Origin: Altericroceibacterium indicum
GTDB taxonomy: Bacteria; Pseudomonadota; Alphaproteobacteria; Sphingomonadales; Sphingomonadaceae
Reading direction: 5' to 3'
Length of the DNA: 64,000 nucleotides
NCBI RefSeq assembly: GCF_009828105.1
Contig: NZ_WTYQ01000002.1
Span: 248,001-312,000 of the forward strand
The notes under the pieces were generated by a model that saw nothing but the letters and a program-made list of their open reading frames with translations, did not search any database and was not told where the DNA came from. Below, piece after piece: positions 16,703-27,765 of this stretch. Made by a program: the position numbers and the translations under genes. Position 1 is the first letter of the stretch, and each line of letters opens with the position of its first letter.

Positions 16703-19411
16703 TCACCAATTGAAACGGAGCGATGCGCCGTAAGTTCTTGGGTCTGTCGGATAACCAGAAACACCGCCTGATTGGGCTGGTGTATCAAATGTGGTCCCGT
16801 AATTACGGTCATCCAGCAGATTTCTTGCCCATACAGACAGCGTCAGGCCTAAATCCATTTCATAGGCCAGTGATGCCGTCACATCATTCACCTGATTTTT
16901 ATACTGGGCGGCCATGGCCAGAGCGAGCGTATTATCGATGATATTCCCACTGGCATCACGCACCAGAAAACCGGGCATTCCGTCCTGATATTGTGTGGTT
17001 GAACGGTGGAGGTAAGATACACGCGGGATGATCTTACCATTGCCAACCGGCTGGCTATATTGCGCGCCAACAAGGATGGACCATTTGGGAATAGCCGCCG
17101 GACGCTCGCCGCTCAAATCACCGACAGCGGAATTTTTGAAGCTGTCATATTTGGGATCGAGATAGGTTACTCCCCAGTTCAGCAACAGCCGGTCGGTAGG
17201 GGTCAACTGCCCTTCAAGCTCCACACCAAAAGTGCTTTCCTTGCCGGCATTCAGCAGAGCAAACCCCTTGCCAGTGAAGACATTGGTCTGGAAATCTTTA
17301 ATCTGCTGCTGGAACACCGCGAGATTGGCTGACATCCAGCCCAGATTGCTTTTAAACCCGGCCTCAATCACCCGCGAATTTTCGGGCTTAGCATAGCGCG
17401 AACCATAAGTGAGGTTGTTCAGCAGCAGGCCGGCATCAGCCAGGGCAGCAGCGGAACCCGGCGCCGGGCGGCTATCGCGTGACAGGTTGATGGAACTGGC
17501 CTTGAAGCCGGTTGCATAGCTTAGATAGACATTGAGCTGAGGGTTCACATCATAAGCCAGCCGCACGGTGTAGGTGAATTTATCATCCGCCGTTTTGCCA
17601 TTTTCCACCGCATTGGGAACATTGAGGAAAGGCGGCATCAATTGCAGCGCAGCCAGCGATTTCAGCGGATTGGCTGCAGGATTATCTGCATTGGCCGCCG
17701 CAAAGGCCTGAGCCGCCTGAAATGCTGCTGCGGTGGCAGGGTCGCTCGCATAAGCGGCAACAGCGGCTTCATCATTGGGGTCCACCCCGGCCTGCTGCAA
17801 AGCACCGCCCAGCAGCAAACGCTGACGAAAAGCAGAATATTGCGTCGCGTTGAGATCAATGCCGGCAAACACATCGCTCGACACATTATTGGTCGAATAG
17901 GTCTTCCGGTCATTCGTGTAATTGCCGCCAAGCGTCAGCGTAAGGCCACTGGCGACCTGCGCGTCCACCTGCCCGAAGATCGAAAAGGCATCGCTGTTCA
18001 GCCTATATCGCTCATCAAGGCCGGAACCGGCGGAGAAGAACTGACCGCTGTAATTTTTCCCGTCAGCCTGCCCCAATGCCGCTTCCAGAGTGGGCACATT
18101 CAATGATCCACCCGATGCGTTCTGAATGATGAGGTTGGAGAAATCGCGGAATTGGGAAGCATAGTTCAGGCGGTTGCGCTGATCGACATTCTCATGGATG
18201 TAAAATCCGCCCAGCAAGAGGCTGAACACATCAGCGAAACTGGCTGTTGCGCGAAATTCCTGAGTGAAACTGTCCAGGTCCAGACCTCCCGCATTGGGGT
18301 AGATCAGATCAGCACTGGTGAAATCGGAATCCTGCGATGTCGATGTCCCGGTATGGCGATAGGCGGTGATGGATTTTAGCGCCAGCGGGCCGAGCTGATA
18401 GTCTGCTTCACCGGAAAAACCGTAATTTTCAATTTTGTTGGTGGACGTGAAATTGTTGTAGATCACATCTTTGGCAAAAGGATCAGTGGGATCGTTGGTT
18501 TTGCCACCAAGCGCCTGAACAATCGCTGCGGTAGGCCCATTTCTCAGATTGAAGACCGCGCAGCATTCTTCATCAATCTTGTCATAATCGGCAATCAGGC
18601 GAAGGGTGAGGCCGCTGCCGCCATCAATCAACATCTGCCCGCGTGCAAACCAGCGATTGCGGTTATTGGTGCGGGTATCGGTGCCAAGATCACGATAGAA
18701 GCCGTCGCGCTTGTCGATCCCGCCAGCAAGGCTCACCGCCACTGAATCCGACAGCGGGCCGGTGACATAGCCCTTGGCGATCCGCTGGTCGAAATTGCCG
18801 TAAGTTAGCTCAGCCGATCCGCCAAAAGTGAATTCCGGCTTCTTTGTGGTGATCGAAATCACCCCGGCAGATGCATTCTTGCCGAACAGGGTCGATTGCG
18901 GACCGCGCAACACTTCCACCCGCTCCACATCCGGCAGATCAGAAATCTGCGAGGCTGTGCGCGAGCGGTAAACATTATCAACAAATACGCCGACGGACGG
19001 CTCAATCCCCGGATTATTGGCACCATTACCAAACCCGCGAATGAAAAAGTTGGTATTGGCAGAACTGCTGAGCTGGCTCACCTGAAGCGAAGGCACCAAT
19101 GTCTGCAAATCGCGCAAATCGCGAACCTGAGCTTCTTCCAGCGTATTCGCAGTAATCACACTGACAGCGACTGGCACGTCCTGCAGCGTCTGCGCGCGTT
19201 TCTGCGCGGTGACGACGATGGAATTGCCAAAAGCATCGCCTTCCGTCGCCGTGCTGGGTGGAGCAGGCTCAGCCATTTCGAAGCCAAGATCACTTGAATC
19301 CTGCGTATCCTGTGCAAAGGCCATTGCAGGCACGCAGAGGGTCGAAACTGCAACCGTTGATCGCAAAATCGAAGAGATGAACCGCTGACGCATTGAAAAC
19401 GACCCCTGCAT
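16703..19411 (-). CDS. TonB-dependent outer-membrane receptor
   Basis: About 902-residue receptor. A signal peptide (MRQRFISSILRSTVAVSTL...AFAQD) is followed by a TonB-box-like IVVTAQKRAQ, a plug (VPVAVSVITANTLEEAQVRDLRDLQTLVPSL, PQSTLFGKNASAGVISITTK), and a large barrel with long Ala-rich extracellular loops (for example around residues 520-560). It ends in RFNW. Start choice: ATG at 19411 (GGCGAG upstream) or ATG at 19393 (AGGGG 8 bases before it); both keep the signal peptide. Codons further upstream to 19528 look non-coding. It is monocistronic, with no neighbouring catabolic or siderophore gene to suggest a ligand. It shares the class of the receptor at 7123 but is only distantly similar. 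Confidence 0.93.
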   Translation of the reverse strand: MQGSFSMRQRFISSILRSTVAVSTLCVPAMAFAQDTQDSSDLGFEMAEPAPPSTATEGDAFGNSIVVTAQKRAQTLQDVPVAVSVITANTLEEAQVRDLRDLQTLVPSLQVSQLSSSANTNFFIRGFGNGANNPGIEPSVGVFVDNVYRSRTASQISDLPDVERVEVLRGPQSTLFGKNASAGVISITTKKPEFTFGGSAELTYGNFDQRIAKGYVTGPLSDSVAVSLAGGIDKRDGFYRDLGTDTRTNNRNRWFARGQMLIDGGSGLTLRLIADYDKIDEECCAVFNLRNGPTAAIVQALGGKTNDPTDPFAKDVIYNNFTSTNKIENYGFSGEADYQLGPLALKSITAYRHTGTSTSQDSDFTSADLIYPNAGGLDLDSFTQEFRATASFADVFSLLLGGFYIHENVDQRNRLNYASQFRDFSNLIIQNASGGSLNVPTLEAALGQADGKNYSGQFFSAGSGLDERYRLNSDAFSIFGQVDAQVASGLTLTLGGNYTNDRKTYSTNNVSSDVFAGIDLNATQYSAFRQRLLLGGALQQAGVDPNDEAAVAAYASDPATAAAFQAAQAFAAANADNPAANPLKSLAALQLMPPFLNVPNAVENGKTADDKFTYTVRLAYDVNPQLNVYLSYATGFKASSINLSRDSRPAPGSAAALADAGLLLNNLTYGSRYAKPENSRVIEAGFKSNLGWMSANLAVFQQQIKDFQTNVFTGKGFALLNAGKESTFGVELEGQLTPTDRLLLNWGVTYLDPKYDSFKNSAVGDLSGERPAAIPKWSILVGAQYSQPVGNGKIIPRVSYLHRSTTQYQDGMPGFLVRDASGNIIDNTLALAMAAQYKNQVNDVTASLAYEMDLGLTLSVWARNLLDDRNYGTTFDTPAQSGGVSGYPTDPRTYGASLRFNW

Positions 19412-19694
19412 ATACTCGCCCTTTTTGCCGCTTTGCCACGTTGGAAAATTTCCTAGACAGCGGCCTGAAACACTATCATGATCCTGAAAATGAGGACCTC
19501 TCTTATGCGTCTCCATAACGCTTGCCAATGTTCATTACCGGGCATTGGTTAACGATTATTAGCGCTAAGGGGTTATGCACAGTGTTGCCCAACCGATCTG
19601 TATGCGGTAAGGGCGCGCCGTTTCGTGGGCGTGAATAATTTTAGGGATCGCCCGCCTCCCAAAAAATTGCCCAAAAATTGAAAGCCTAACATTC

Positions 19695-21515
19695 ATGTCC
19701 GCGAACCAGCGCAATATTGCGATTATCGCCCACGTTGACCACGGCAAAACGACCTTGGTTGACCAGCTTTTCCGCCAGTCCGGCACCTTCCGCGACAATC
19801 AGCGCGTTGAAGAACGGGCCATGGATTCCAACGATCTTGAAAAAGAACGCGGGATCACGATTCTGGCCAAACCAACCTCCATTGACTGGGGTGATTACCA
19901 CATCAACATCGTTGATACGCCGGGCCACGCCGATTTCGGCGCCGAAGTGGAACGCATCCTGTCGATGGTCGATGGCGTCATTCTTCTGGTGGACAGCGCC
20001 GAAGGCGCGATGCCGCAGACGAAATTCGTGACCGGCAAGGCACTCGGCCTTGGCCTCAAGCCTATCGTGGTCGTCAACAAGATTGACCGTCCCGATGGCC
20101 GTCCGCAGGAAGTGCTCGACGAAGTGTTCGATCTCTTCGTCAGCCTCGATGCGAATGACGAACAGCTTGAATTCCCGGTTCTCTATGCTTCGGGTCGTAA
20201 TGGCTACGCCAGCGAAGATCAGGAAGCACGCGAAGGCACACTGACGCCGATGTTCGAAAAGATCGTCAGCCATGTTCCGGCTCCTGGTCTTGATGAAACT
20301 GGCCCGTTCAGCTTCCTTGCAACCCTGCTTGATCGTGACAATTTCATGGGCCGTGTTCTGACCGGCCGTGTCCAGTCCGGCACGATCAACATGAACGACC
20401 CGATCCACGCGCTCGACAATACCGGCAAGGTGGTTGAAGTGGGCCGTGCGACCAAGCTCCTCGCCTTCCGCGGGCTCGACCGTGTACCGGTGGAAAGCGC
20501 CAAGGCTGGTGACATCATCGCTCTGGCAGGTCTTGAAAAGGCCACCGTGTCGAACACGATCTGCGATCCTTCGGTGAAGGAACCGATCCACTCCCAGCCG
20601 ATCGATCCACCAACACTCGCCATGCGCTTTTCCGTGAACGACAGCCCGCTGGCTGGCCGCGAAGGCGATAAGGTGACAAGCCGCCTGATCCGTGACCGTC
20701 TGGAACGTGAAGCGGAAAGCAACGTCGCCATTCGCATCACCGAAAGCGCCGACAAGGACAGCTTCGAAGTGGCTGGACGCGGTGAATTGCAGCTCGGCGT
20801 GGTGATCGAAACCATGCGCCGCGAAGGGTTTGAACTGGGCATCAGCCGCCCACGCGTTCTCTTCAAGGAAGAAAACGGCCAGAAGACCGAGCCTTATGAA
20901 ACCGTCGTCATCGATGTAGATGATGAATTCTCCGGCACGGTTGTGGAAAAGATGCAGCGCCGCAAGGCAGAGCTTACCGAAATGCGCCCTTCAGGCATCG
21001 GCAAGACCCGCATCACCTTCTCTGCGCCTAGCCGTGGCCTCATCGGCTACCACGGTGAATTCCTGTCCGACACGCGCGGTACTGGCATCATGAACCGCCT
21101 GTTCGAAAAGTATGACGTGCATAAAGGTGCAATCGAAGGCCGTCAGAATGGCGTTCTGATCTCCAACTGCACTGGTGAAGCGGTGGGTTATGCCCTCAAC
21201 TCACTGGAAGATCGCGGCATTCTCTTCGTGAAGCCACAGGAAAAGATCTACGAAGGCATGATCATTGGCGAAAATGCCAAGCCGGACGATCTTGAAGTGA
21301 ACCCGATGAAGAGCAAGCAGCTCACCAACTTCCGTTCTACCGGCAAGGACGATGCCGTCCGTCTCACACCACCTAAGGTGATGACGCTGGAACAGGCCAT
21401 TGCTTACATCGATGATGATGAAATGGTGGAAGTGACACCGCAGAGCATCCGTCTGCGTAAGGCGATTCTCGACCCGAACGAACGCAAGAAAGCGAAGCGT
21501 AAAGGCGGCAATTAA
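19695..21515 (+). CDS. typA: Ribosome-associated translational GTPase TypA/BipA
   Basis: 606-residue GTPase of the EF-G class that binds the ribosome and assists 50S assembly and stress/cold adaptation. G1 is [10 protein letters not shown] (residues 13-22), the switch I RGIT motif is KERGITI, G3 is DTPGHADF, and G4 is NKIDRP. Domains II, III, V and the BipA-specific C-terminal domain follow ([33 protein letters not shown]-like [20 protein letters not shown]). Length and all motifs are standard. It is monocistronic and followed by a strong intrinsic terminator. Several long open frames on the other strand are shadows of its GC-rich codon usage. Confidence 0.97.
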   Translation: MSANQRNIAIIAHVDHGKTTLVDQLFRQSGTFRDNQRVEERAMDSNDLEKERGITILAKPTSIDWGDYHINIVDTPGHADFGAEVERILSMVDGVILLVDSAEGAMPQTKFVTGKALGLGLKPIVVVNKIDRPDGRPQEVLDEVFDLFVSLDANDEQLEFPVLYASGRNGYASEDQEAREGTLTPMFEKIVSHVPAPGLDETGPFSFLATLLDRDNFMGRVLTGRVQSGTINMNDPIHALDNTGKVVEVGRATKLLAFRGLDRVPVESAKAGDIIALAGLEKATVSNTICDPSVKEPIHSQPIDPPTLAMRFSVNDSPLAGREGDKVTSRLIRDRLEREAESNVAIRITESADKDSFEVAGRGELQLGVVIETMRREGFELGISRPRVLFKEENGQKTEPYETVVIDVDDEFSGTVVEKMQRRKAELTEMRPSGIGKTRITFSAPSRGLIGYHGEFLSDTRGTGIMNRLFEKYDVHKGAIEGRQNGVLISNCTGEAVGYALNSLEDRGILFVKPQEKIYEGMIIGENAKPDDLEVNPMKSKQLTNFRSTGKDDAVRLTPPKVMTLEQAIAYIDDDEMVEVTPQSIRLRKAILDPNERKKAKRKGGN

Positions 21516-21570
21516 TTTTGGCTGGCCCGCAGCAATGCGGGCTCCAATGTAACAAAGTATGACAAGCCCG

Positions 21571-21607
21571 ACGGGGCGTTCCGGGAACGGGACGCCCCGT
21601 TTCTTTC
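21571..21607 (+). terminator. Intrinsic terminator downstream of typA
   Basis: ACGGGGCGT (21571-21579) pairs with ACGCCCCGT (21592-21600), with an inner CCG/CGG pairing, followed by TTCTTT. It lies about 55 bases after the typA stop. Confidence 0.75.
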
Positions 21608-21807
21608 GGCACTGAAAGCCCTGTGTCCCGCCTGAACGCTAGGATAGCGCGCAAAGCACAGGGAAAGCGAAAATGTCAGGAAAAAGGCAGAGGCAAGTCC
21701 GTACGCAACGAGTAGCACGCCAGAAACTCAGGAAACTGCCGACCAAATAGTGCTTAACAGCCCGAACCGAGGGTGACAAGCTTCGCTTTCTCCCTATGCT
21801 TCGCGCC

Positions 21808-23283
21808 ATGCAGACAGGCACATTAATCTCACTCGCTCTCTATTTTATCCTGATGATCGGCATCGGGCTTTATGCGTGGAAAAAATCGACCGATTCCAGC
21901 GAAGGCTATTTGCTGGGTGGCCGGGATCTTCACCCCGCAGTAGCAGCCCTTTCCGCCGGCGCTTCCGACATGTCGGGCTGGTTGTTGCTCGGTCTTCCCG
22001 GCGCGCTCTATGCCTCCGGCCTGGTTGAAGCATGGATCGGAATAGGCCTTTTTCTCGGCGCGCTTGCCAATTGGATCATCGTGGCTCCGCGCCTCCGCCA
22101 TCAGACGGAGACTTTAGGCAATGCGCTGACCATTCCGGAATTCATGGCCAACCGCTTTCCGGACAAGGCCATTGCCTTGCGTGTGGTATCAGCGGTGATC
22201 GTAGTGGTGTTCTTCACCGTCTACACAGCAGCAGGCCTTGTGGGTGGCGGCAAATTGTTTGTTACCAGTTTTGCCGGATTGTTCGGCGATACCGGCATGA
22301 GCGATTATATGACCGGCATCTGGCTCACCGCCGGTGTGGTGCTCGCCTATACCATGGTCGGTGGCTTTCTTGCCGTGAGCCTTACCGACTTTGTGCAAGG
22401 CTGCATCATGGTCGTCGCGCTGGTGCTGATGCCAACCGTGGTGCTGTTCGATGAAGGCAGCCCCGCCAAGGTGGTGGATGTACTTCACGGGATTGATCCC
22501 AACTTCCTCAGCCTGTTCCATGGGCTTGGATTTATCGGCTTTATTTCCGCCATGGCCTGGGGGCTTGGCTATTTCGGCCAACCCCATATCATCGTTCGCT
22601 TCATGGCTGTGCGCGATGTGAAAGCGGTCAAAACCGCGCGTAACATTGGCATGAGCTGGATGTTCGTGTCGCTGATTGGTGCTCTGGGTGTCGGCATCGC
22701 GGGCCGCGCTTACATGCAGATGAACAATCTGCCGATTGACGACCCGGAAACGATCTTCATCCAGCTGGCACATTATCTGTTCCACCCGATCATCACAGGC
22801 TTTCTGCTCGCAGCCCTTCTGGCTGCCATTATGAGCACGATCAGTTCGCAATTGCTGGTATCTTCCAGTTCCCTAACCGAAGATTTCTACCGCCTGTTCC
22901 TGCGCAAGAATGCCAGCGAAACAGAAATGGTGAATGTTGGCCGGGTCTGTGTGCTGCTGGTATCGCTCGCCGCGATCTTCATGGCACGTGATCCGGATTC
23001 AGAAGTGCTGAGCCTTGTTTCCAACGCATGGGCTGGCTTTGGTGCGGCTTTTGGCCCGCTGATCCTGCTGTCGCTGACATGGCGTAAGATGACCGGGTCC
23101 GGGGCGCTTGCGGGCCTTATCACAGGCGCTGTGGTCGTGATCCTGTGGATTGCCACAGGCCTCAACGATGCCACTGGTATTTACGAGATCATTCCGGGCT
23201 TCATCGCCTCATTCCTCGTCACCGTGGGTGTCAGCTATATGGGCACACCACCGGAAATGGATCATGAAAGCCTCGTCCATTAA
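21808..23283 (+). CDS. putP: Sodium/proline symporter PutP
   Basis: 491-residue member of the sodium:solute symporter family that imports proline with Na+. The N-terminal pattern LYFILMIGIGLYAWKKSTDSSEGYLLGGRDLHP and the sodium/proline-site segment ALSAGASDMSGWLLLGLPGALYASG are near-diagnostic for PutP. TM helices continue through WGLGYFGQPHIIVRFMA and MSTISSQLLVSSSSLTEDFY. ATG at 21808 is preferred to 21796 by alignment with E. coli PutP. The catabolic partner putA is in the same window (39438-43127) but not adjacent. A clear intrinsic terminator follows. Confidence 0.95.
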   Translation: MQTGTLISLALYFILMIGIGLYAWKKSTDSSEGYLLGGRDLHPAVAALSAGASDMSGWLLLGLPGALYASGLVEAWIGIGLFLGALANWIIVAPRLRHQTETLGNALTIPEFMANRFPDKAIALRVVSAVIVVVFFTVYTAAGLVGGGKLFVTSFAGLFGDTGMSDYMTGIWLTAGVVLAYTMVGGFLAVSLTDFVQGCIMVVALVLMPTVVLFDEGSPAKVVDVLHGIDPNFLSLFHGLGFIGFISAMAWGLGYFGQPHIIVRFMAVRDVKAVKTARNIGMSWMFVSLIGALGVGIAGRAYMQMNNLPIDDPETIFIQLAHYLFHPIITGFLLAALLAAIMSTISSQLLVSSSSLTEDFYRLFLRKNASETEMVNVGRVCVLLVSLAAIFMARDPDSEVLSLVSNAWAGFGAAFGPLILLSLTWRKMTGSGALAGLITGAVVVILWIATGLNDATGIYEIIPGFIASFLVTVGVSYMGTPPEMDHESLVH

Positions 23284-23319
23284 GGTTCTGTATTCCACAT
23301 TCACATTGTGAATCACAAA

Positions 23320-23352
23320 GGGCGCGCTCCATCGGAACGCGCCCTTTTTTGT
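23320..23352 (+). terminator. Intrinsic terminator downstream of putP
   Basis: GGGCGCG (23320-23326) pairs with CGCGCCC (23338-23344), extended by an inner TCC/GGA pairing, and is followed by TTTTTTT. It lies 36 bases past the putP stop. Confidence 0.88.
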
Positions 23353-23456
23353 ATATGTTACAGCCGAGTTACACTTGTCACGCTTCGACCAGCTTTCTTG
23401 CTCTTGGCAGCACACACCCATAGCCATTTGGCAAGAGCTGACCTAAGGGGTTGGCG

Positions 23457-24611
23457 ATGAATACCGCCGACCTCCGCATCGCTCTTTTCAGCGGCAATTA
23501 CAATTATGTCCGCGACGGCGCCAATCAGGCACTGAACCGTCTGGTTGAATACCTCCTTCGCCAGGGCGCAGCTGTGCGCGTCTATTCTCCCAAGGTCGAA
23601 AATCCCGCATTTGAACCCACTGGTGATCTGGTGGGCCTGCCCAATATCCCGATTCCCGGCCGTGCCGAATATCGCGCAACGCTAGCGCTTTCACCACGTG
23701 TCCGCGCGGATTTGAAGAAATTCGCACCCAATATTGTGCATGTGGCCTCACCCGATCTGGCCAGCCATCGCGCGGTGACATGGGCCCGCAAACGCAAGCT
23801 GCCGATCCTTGCTTCGGTCCACACCCGCTTCGAAACCTATCCGCGCTATTACAATATGGCCTGGCTGGAACCGATCATCGAAAAGGGCCTGCATCGCTTT
23901 TACAACCGCTGCAACGCCCTCGTCGCGCCATCGCCCAGCATGGCCGATGTGCTGCGCGAACAGGGAATGAGCGACGATATCGGCATCTGGTCACGCGGCG
24001 TGGACCGCGAAATTTTCAATTCCAACCGCCGGGATATGGCATGGCGCCGGTCACATGGCATTGCTGACCATGAATTTGCTATCGGTTTCCTTGGCCGTCT
24101 GGTGATGGAAAAAGGCCTTGATGTCTTTGCCGATACCATGCGTGTGCTGCGCGAACGTGGCCTTGCCCACAAGGTCCTCGTAATCGGTGAAGGCCCGGCC
24201 CGCGAATGGTTTGAAAGCCATATTGCGGACGGCACATTCCTCGGACACCAGCAAGGCGCTGATCTGGGTCGTGCAGTGGCTGGGATGGATACGCTGTTCA
24301 ATCCGTCCATCACCGAAACCTTCGGCAATGTAACGCTGGAGGCCATGGCTTGCGGCCAACCGATTGTCGCCGCCCGTGCCACGGGGAGCGATAGTCTGGT
24401 GCAGGATCACATCACCGGCCGCCTCATCACACCCGGCGATGCAGAAGGCTTTGCCGAAGCCATCGCGCGCTATATCCAAGACCCCCAATTGAGAAAAGAA
24501 CATGGTGCCGCTGGTGAAGCGCGCAGCCTTGAATTTTCATGGGATCGCATCAATAAAACCGTCGCAGACACGTATCTGCGCCTTATCGAAGCGAATGCAC
24601 CGCAAGGCTAA
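23457..24611 (+). CDS. Glycosyltransferase family 1/4 (GT-B fold)
   Basis: 384-residue retaining glycosyltransferase, GT4 class. The N-terminal domain starts IALFSGNYNYVRDGANQALNRLVEYL with the glycine-rich nucleotide-sugar fold, and carries HVASPDLASHRAVTWARK and SVHTRFETYPRYY. The C-terminal domain carries GFLGRLVMEKGLDVFAD and the E-x7-E motif in NPSITETFGNVTLEAMACGQPIVA, which binds the donor diphosphate. AAGGGG lies 7 bases before the ATG at 23457; an upstream TTG in frame is less likely. Close relatives include glycolipid transferases such as SqdX/MgtA types, so a membrane-lipid or exopolysaccharide role is plausible. It stands alone, with no polysaccharide locus around it. Confidence 0.88.
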   Translation: MNTADLRIALFSGNYNYVRDGANQALNRLVEYLLRQGAAVRVYSPKVENPAFEPTGDLVGLPNIPIPGRAEYRATLALSPRVRADLKKFAPNIVHVASPDLASHRAVTWARKRKLPILASVHTRFETYPRYYNMAWLEPIIEKGLHRFYNRCNALVAPSPSMADVLREQGMSDDIGIWSRGVDREIFNSNRRDMAWRRSHGIADHEFAIGFLGRLVMEKGLDVFADTMRVLRERGLAHKVLVIGEGPAREWFESHIADGTFLGHQQGADLGRAVAGMDTLFNPSITETFGNVTLEAMACGQPIVAARATGSDSLVQDHITGRLITPGDAEGFAEAIARYIQDPQLRKEHGAAGEARSLEFSWDRINKTVADTYLRLIEANAPQG

Positions 24612-24670
24612 GCCGCATTCCAGCAGCCCCCTTGGCAAAGCCCCTCCCCAGCCCCTATCTGTGAACGATC

Positions 24671-25990
24671 ATGAATGATTTGTTTGCAGATGAAGCGGCT
24701 CCTGAAGCGGCGCCCGAGATGCCGCCCGAAGACGCTCCTCTGGCTGACCGGCTACGCCCCCGCGTGCTGTCAGACATTATCGGGCAGGATCATCTGACCG
24801 GACCGGAAGGCGCGATTGGCCGAATGGTTGCCGCGGGCCGCTTGTCCTCCATGATCCTGTGGGGGCCGCCGGGCACCGGCAAAACCAGCACTGCTCGCCT
24901 GCTGGCAGCGGCAGTGGGAATGCGCTTCACCGCTATCAGCGCTGTCTTCTCCGGCGTGGCGGACCTCAAGAAAGCCTTTGCCGAGGCTGAAAAGTTCAAA
25001 TCTGCCGGGCAACGCACGCTGCTGTTTGTGGATGAGATTCATCGCTTCAATCGCGCCCAGCAGGATGGCTTTCTGCCATTCGTTGAAAAAGGCACGGTCA
25101 CCCTCGTCGGCGCAACGACCGAAAACCCCAGCTTTGAACTTAACGCCGCGCTTTTAAGCCGCGCGCAAGTGCTGATCCTCCACCGCCTTGATGCCAAAGC
25201 GCTTGGCCAATTGCTGACCAGGGCAGAGGAAATCGAAGCAAAGCCCCTCCCCCTCACGCCAGAAGCACGCGATGCGCTGATCGCTTCGGCGGATGGCGAT
25301 GGCCGGTTCCTGCTCAATCAGGCTGAGACGCTCTACGCCGCCAATATCAAGGAACCGCTTGAACCTGCCAGGCTGAGCGATTTCCTTCAGCGGCGTATGG
25401 CCGTGTACGACAAGGATCGTGAAGGGCATTACAATCTGATTTCCGCGCTGCATAAAGCCGTGCGCGGGTCTGATCCGCAAGCTGCGCTCTATTATCTCGC
25501 CCGGATGCTGGTGGCAGGGGAGGAGCCGCTTTTCGTTCTGCGCCGCCTTGTGCGCATGGCGGTTGAAGACATTGGCCTTGCTGACCCGGAAGCTCTGCAC
25601 CAATGCTTGGCTGCCAAGGAAACCTATCAGTTTCTCGGCTCTCCGGAAGGTGAATTGGCGATTTCACAGGCCTGTCTCTATGTTGCCACCGCACCCAAAT
25701 CGAATGCCGCTTACAAAGCGCATAAGGCCGCATGGAAAAGCGCTCGGGACACAGGCTCGCTGATGCCGCCGCAAAACATCCTCAACGCGCCGACCAAGCT
25801 GATGAAAGAGATCGGCTATGGCTCAGGCTACACCTATGACCATGATACCCAGGATGGCTTTTCGGGCGATAATTACTGGCCAGAGGAAATGGAGCCGCAA
25901 ACCTATTACGAACCGGTGGAACGCGGCTTTGAACGGCAGGTGAAAGAACGCATCGCCTATTGGAACCGCCTTCGCGCTGAACGTGGGTAG
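24671..25990 (+). CDS. rarA: Replication-associated recombination protein A (RarA/MgsA)
   Basis: 439-residue AAA+ ATPase related to clamp-loader subunits, acting at stalled forks and single-strand gaps. The N-terminus PLADRLRPRVLSDIIGQDHL is typical. Walker A is GPPGTGKTS, Walker B LLFVDEIHRFNRAQQDGFLP, sensor 1 GATTENPSFELNAALLSRAQVLIL, and the C-terminal tetramerisation domain includes LVRMAVEDIGLADPEAL and AYKAHKAAW. The length is normal. Its stop lies inside the following gene, which begins 8 bases earlier in another frame. Confidence 0.96.
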   Translation: MNDLFADEAAPEAAPEMPPEDAPLADRLRPRVLSDIIGQDHLTGPEGAIGRMVAAGRLSSMILWGPPGTGKTSTARLLAAAVGMRFTAISAVFSGVADLKKAFAEAEKFKSAGQRTLLFVDEIHRFNRAQQDGFLPFVEKGTVTLVGATTENPSFELNAALLSRAQVLILHRLDAKALGQLLTRAEEIEAKPLPLTPEARDALIASADGDGRFLLNQAETLYAANIKEPLEPARLSDFLQRRMAVYDKDREGHYNLISALHKAVRGSDPQAALYYLARMLVAGEEPLFVLRRLVRMAVEDIGLADPEALHQCLAAKETYQFLGSPEGELAISQACLYVATAPKSNAAYKAHKAAWKSARDTGSLMPPQNILNAPTKLMKEIGYGSGYTYDHDTQDGFSGDNYWPEEMEPQTYYEPVERGFERQVKERIAYWNRLRAERG

Positions 25991-26864
25991 GTTTCACCAT
26001 TTCGCCGCGATAGACTGGTCCGGCGCGGCGGGGGAACGCCACAAGGGCATTGCCGTGGCGCTGTGCAGCAAAGGTAAAACTGCCCCCGAATTGGTGAAAC
26101 CCGGCCACCGCTGGTCCCGCCCGGAAGTGCTCGACTGGCTGCGCGATGATATGCCTGCCGATACGCTGGTCGGGCTGGATCTGGGCATTTCCCTCCCCTT
26201 CACAGACTGTGGCGCTTTCTTCCCCGGGTGGGATAAAAGCCCCGCCAGTGCCCACGCTTTATGGGCCATGATCGATCAAATCTGCGTGCATGATCCGCAT
26301 CTTGGTGCCGCGAGCTTCGTCGATCATCCACAGGCCAGCCGCTATTTCCGCCGCCATGGAGGCCGGGAGGGCGAGCATTTTCGCGCCGGACAAGCAACAA
26401 ACGGACAGGGCCGCTTCAGAGAAACCGAGATGGAGCAGCGCAAACAGGGCTGTAAACCCTATAGCAATTTCAACCTTGTCGGCGCGGCGCAGGTCGGCAA
26501 ATCCAGCCTTACCGGAATGCGATTACTGCATCATCTGCACGGGCATATTCCTGTCTGGCCCATGGACCCTAAGCCGGAGAGCGGCTCGCTCATCGTTGAG
26601 ATATACACTACCATCGCCGCCATGGCCGCAGGACGAACCGCCAGCCGCTCCAAAATGCGTAATGTGGAGGAGTTGAACGCCGCCCTCACCGCCTTAGGCA
26701 GCGAGCAATGGGAGGCACGCACAAGAATCGATGACCACCAAGCAGACGCACTGGTCACCGCCGCATGGCTCAGAAACGTCGCTCACACCCCGGAATTATG
26801 GCAACCCCAAACTCTAACCCCCACCCTCGCCGCACAGGAAGGCTGGACTTTTGGGATAAAGTGA
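25983..26864 (+). CDS. Uncharacterised protein, possibly RNase H-like (DUF429-type)
   Basis: 293-residue protein starting at GTG 25983, overlapping the rarA stop by 8 bases, so the two are probably co-transcribed and translationally coupled. The N-terminus HHFAAIDWSGA and the later VGLDLGISLPF place acidic residues at strand ends, as in RNase H-fold proteins of the DUF429 type. Further acidic positions are LIVEIYTTIAA and IDDHQADALVTAAWL, the last resembling the final helix Asp of that fold. No firm family assignment is possible by eye and catalysis is not proven. The rarA overlap hints at a nucleic-acid role, which is inference. The tRNA-Thr/island boundary begins 70 bases downstream. Confidence 0.6.
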   Translation: MGRFHHFAAIDWSGAAGERHKGIAVALCSKGKTAPELVKPGHRWSRPEVLDWLRDDMPADTLVGLDLGISLPFTDCGAFFPGWDKSPASAHALWAMIDQICVHDPHLGAASFVDHPQASRYFRRHGGREGEHFRAGQATNGQGRFRETEMEQRKQGCKPYSNFNLVGAAQVGKSSLTGMRLLHHLHGHIPVWPMDPKPESGSLIVEIYTTIAAMAAGRTASRSKMRNVEELNAALTALGSEQWEARTRIDDHQADALVTAAWLRNVAHTPELWQPQTLTPTLAAQEGWTFGIK

Positions 26865-26933
26865 AAAAATCCGCAAAAATCATCACACAGGGGCTAGACC
26901 TTTGGCCGAAGATAAAGCAAAGAGCCGCCAAGT

Positions 26934-27724
<791 letters not shown>

Positions 27725-27765
27725 CGCCGCCCCTCTTGGACACTGACGGTTCTGGATGAGCTTGG

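Noticed and set aside
19686-20591. 301-codon open frame opposite typA
   Set aside because: Fully antisense to the conserved GTPase domains of typA; Arg/His-rich nonsense composition.
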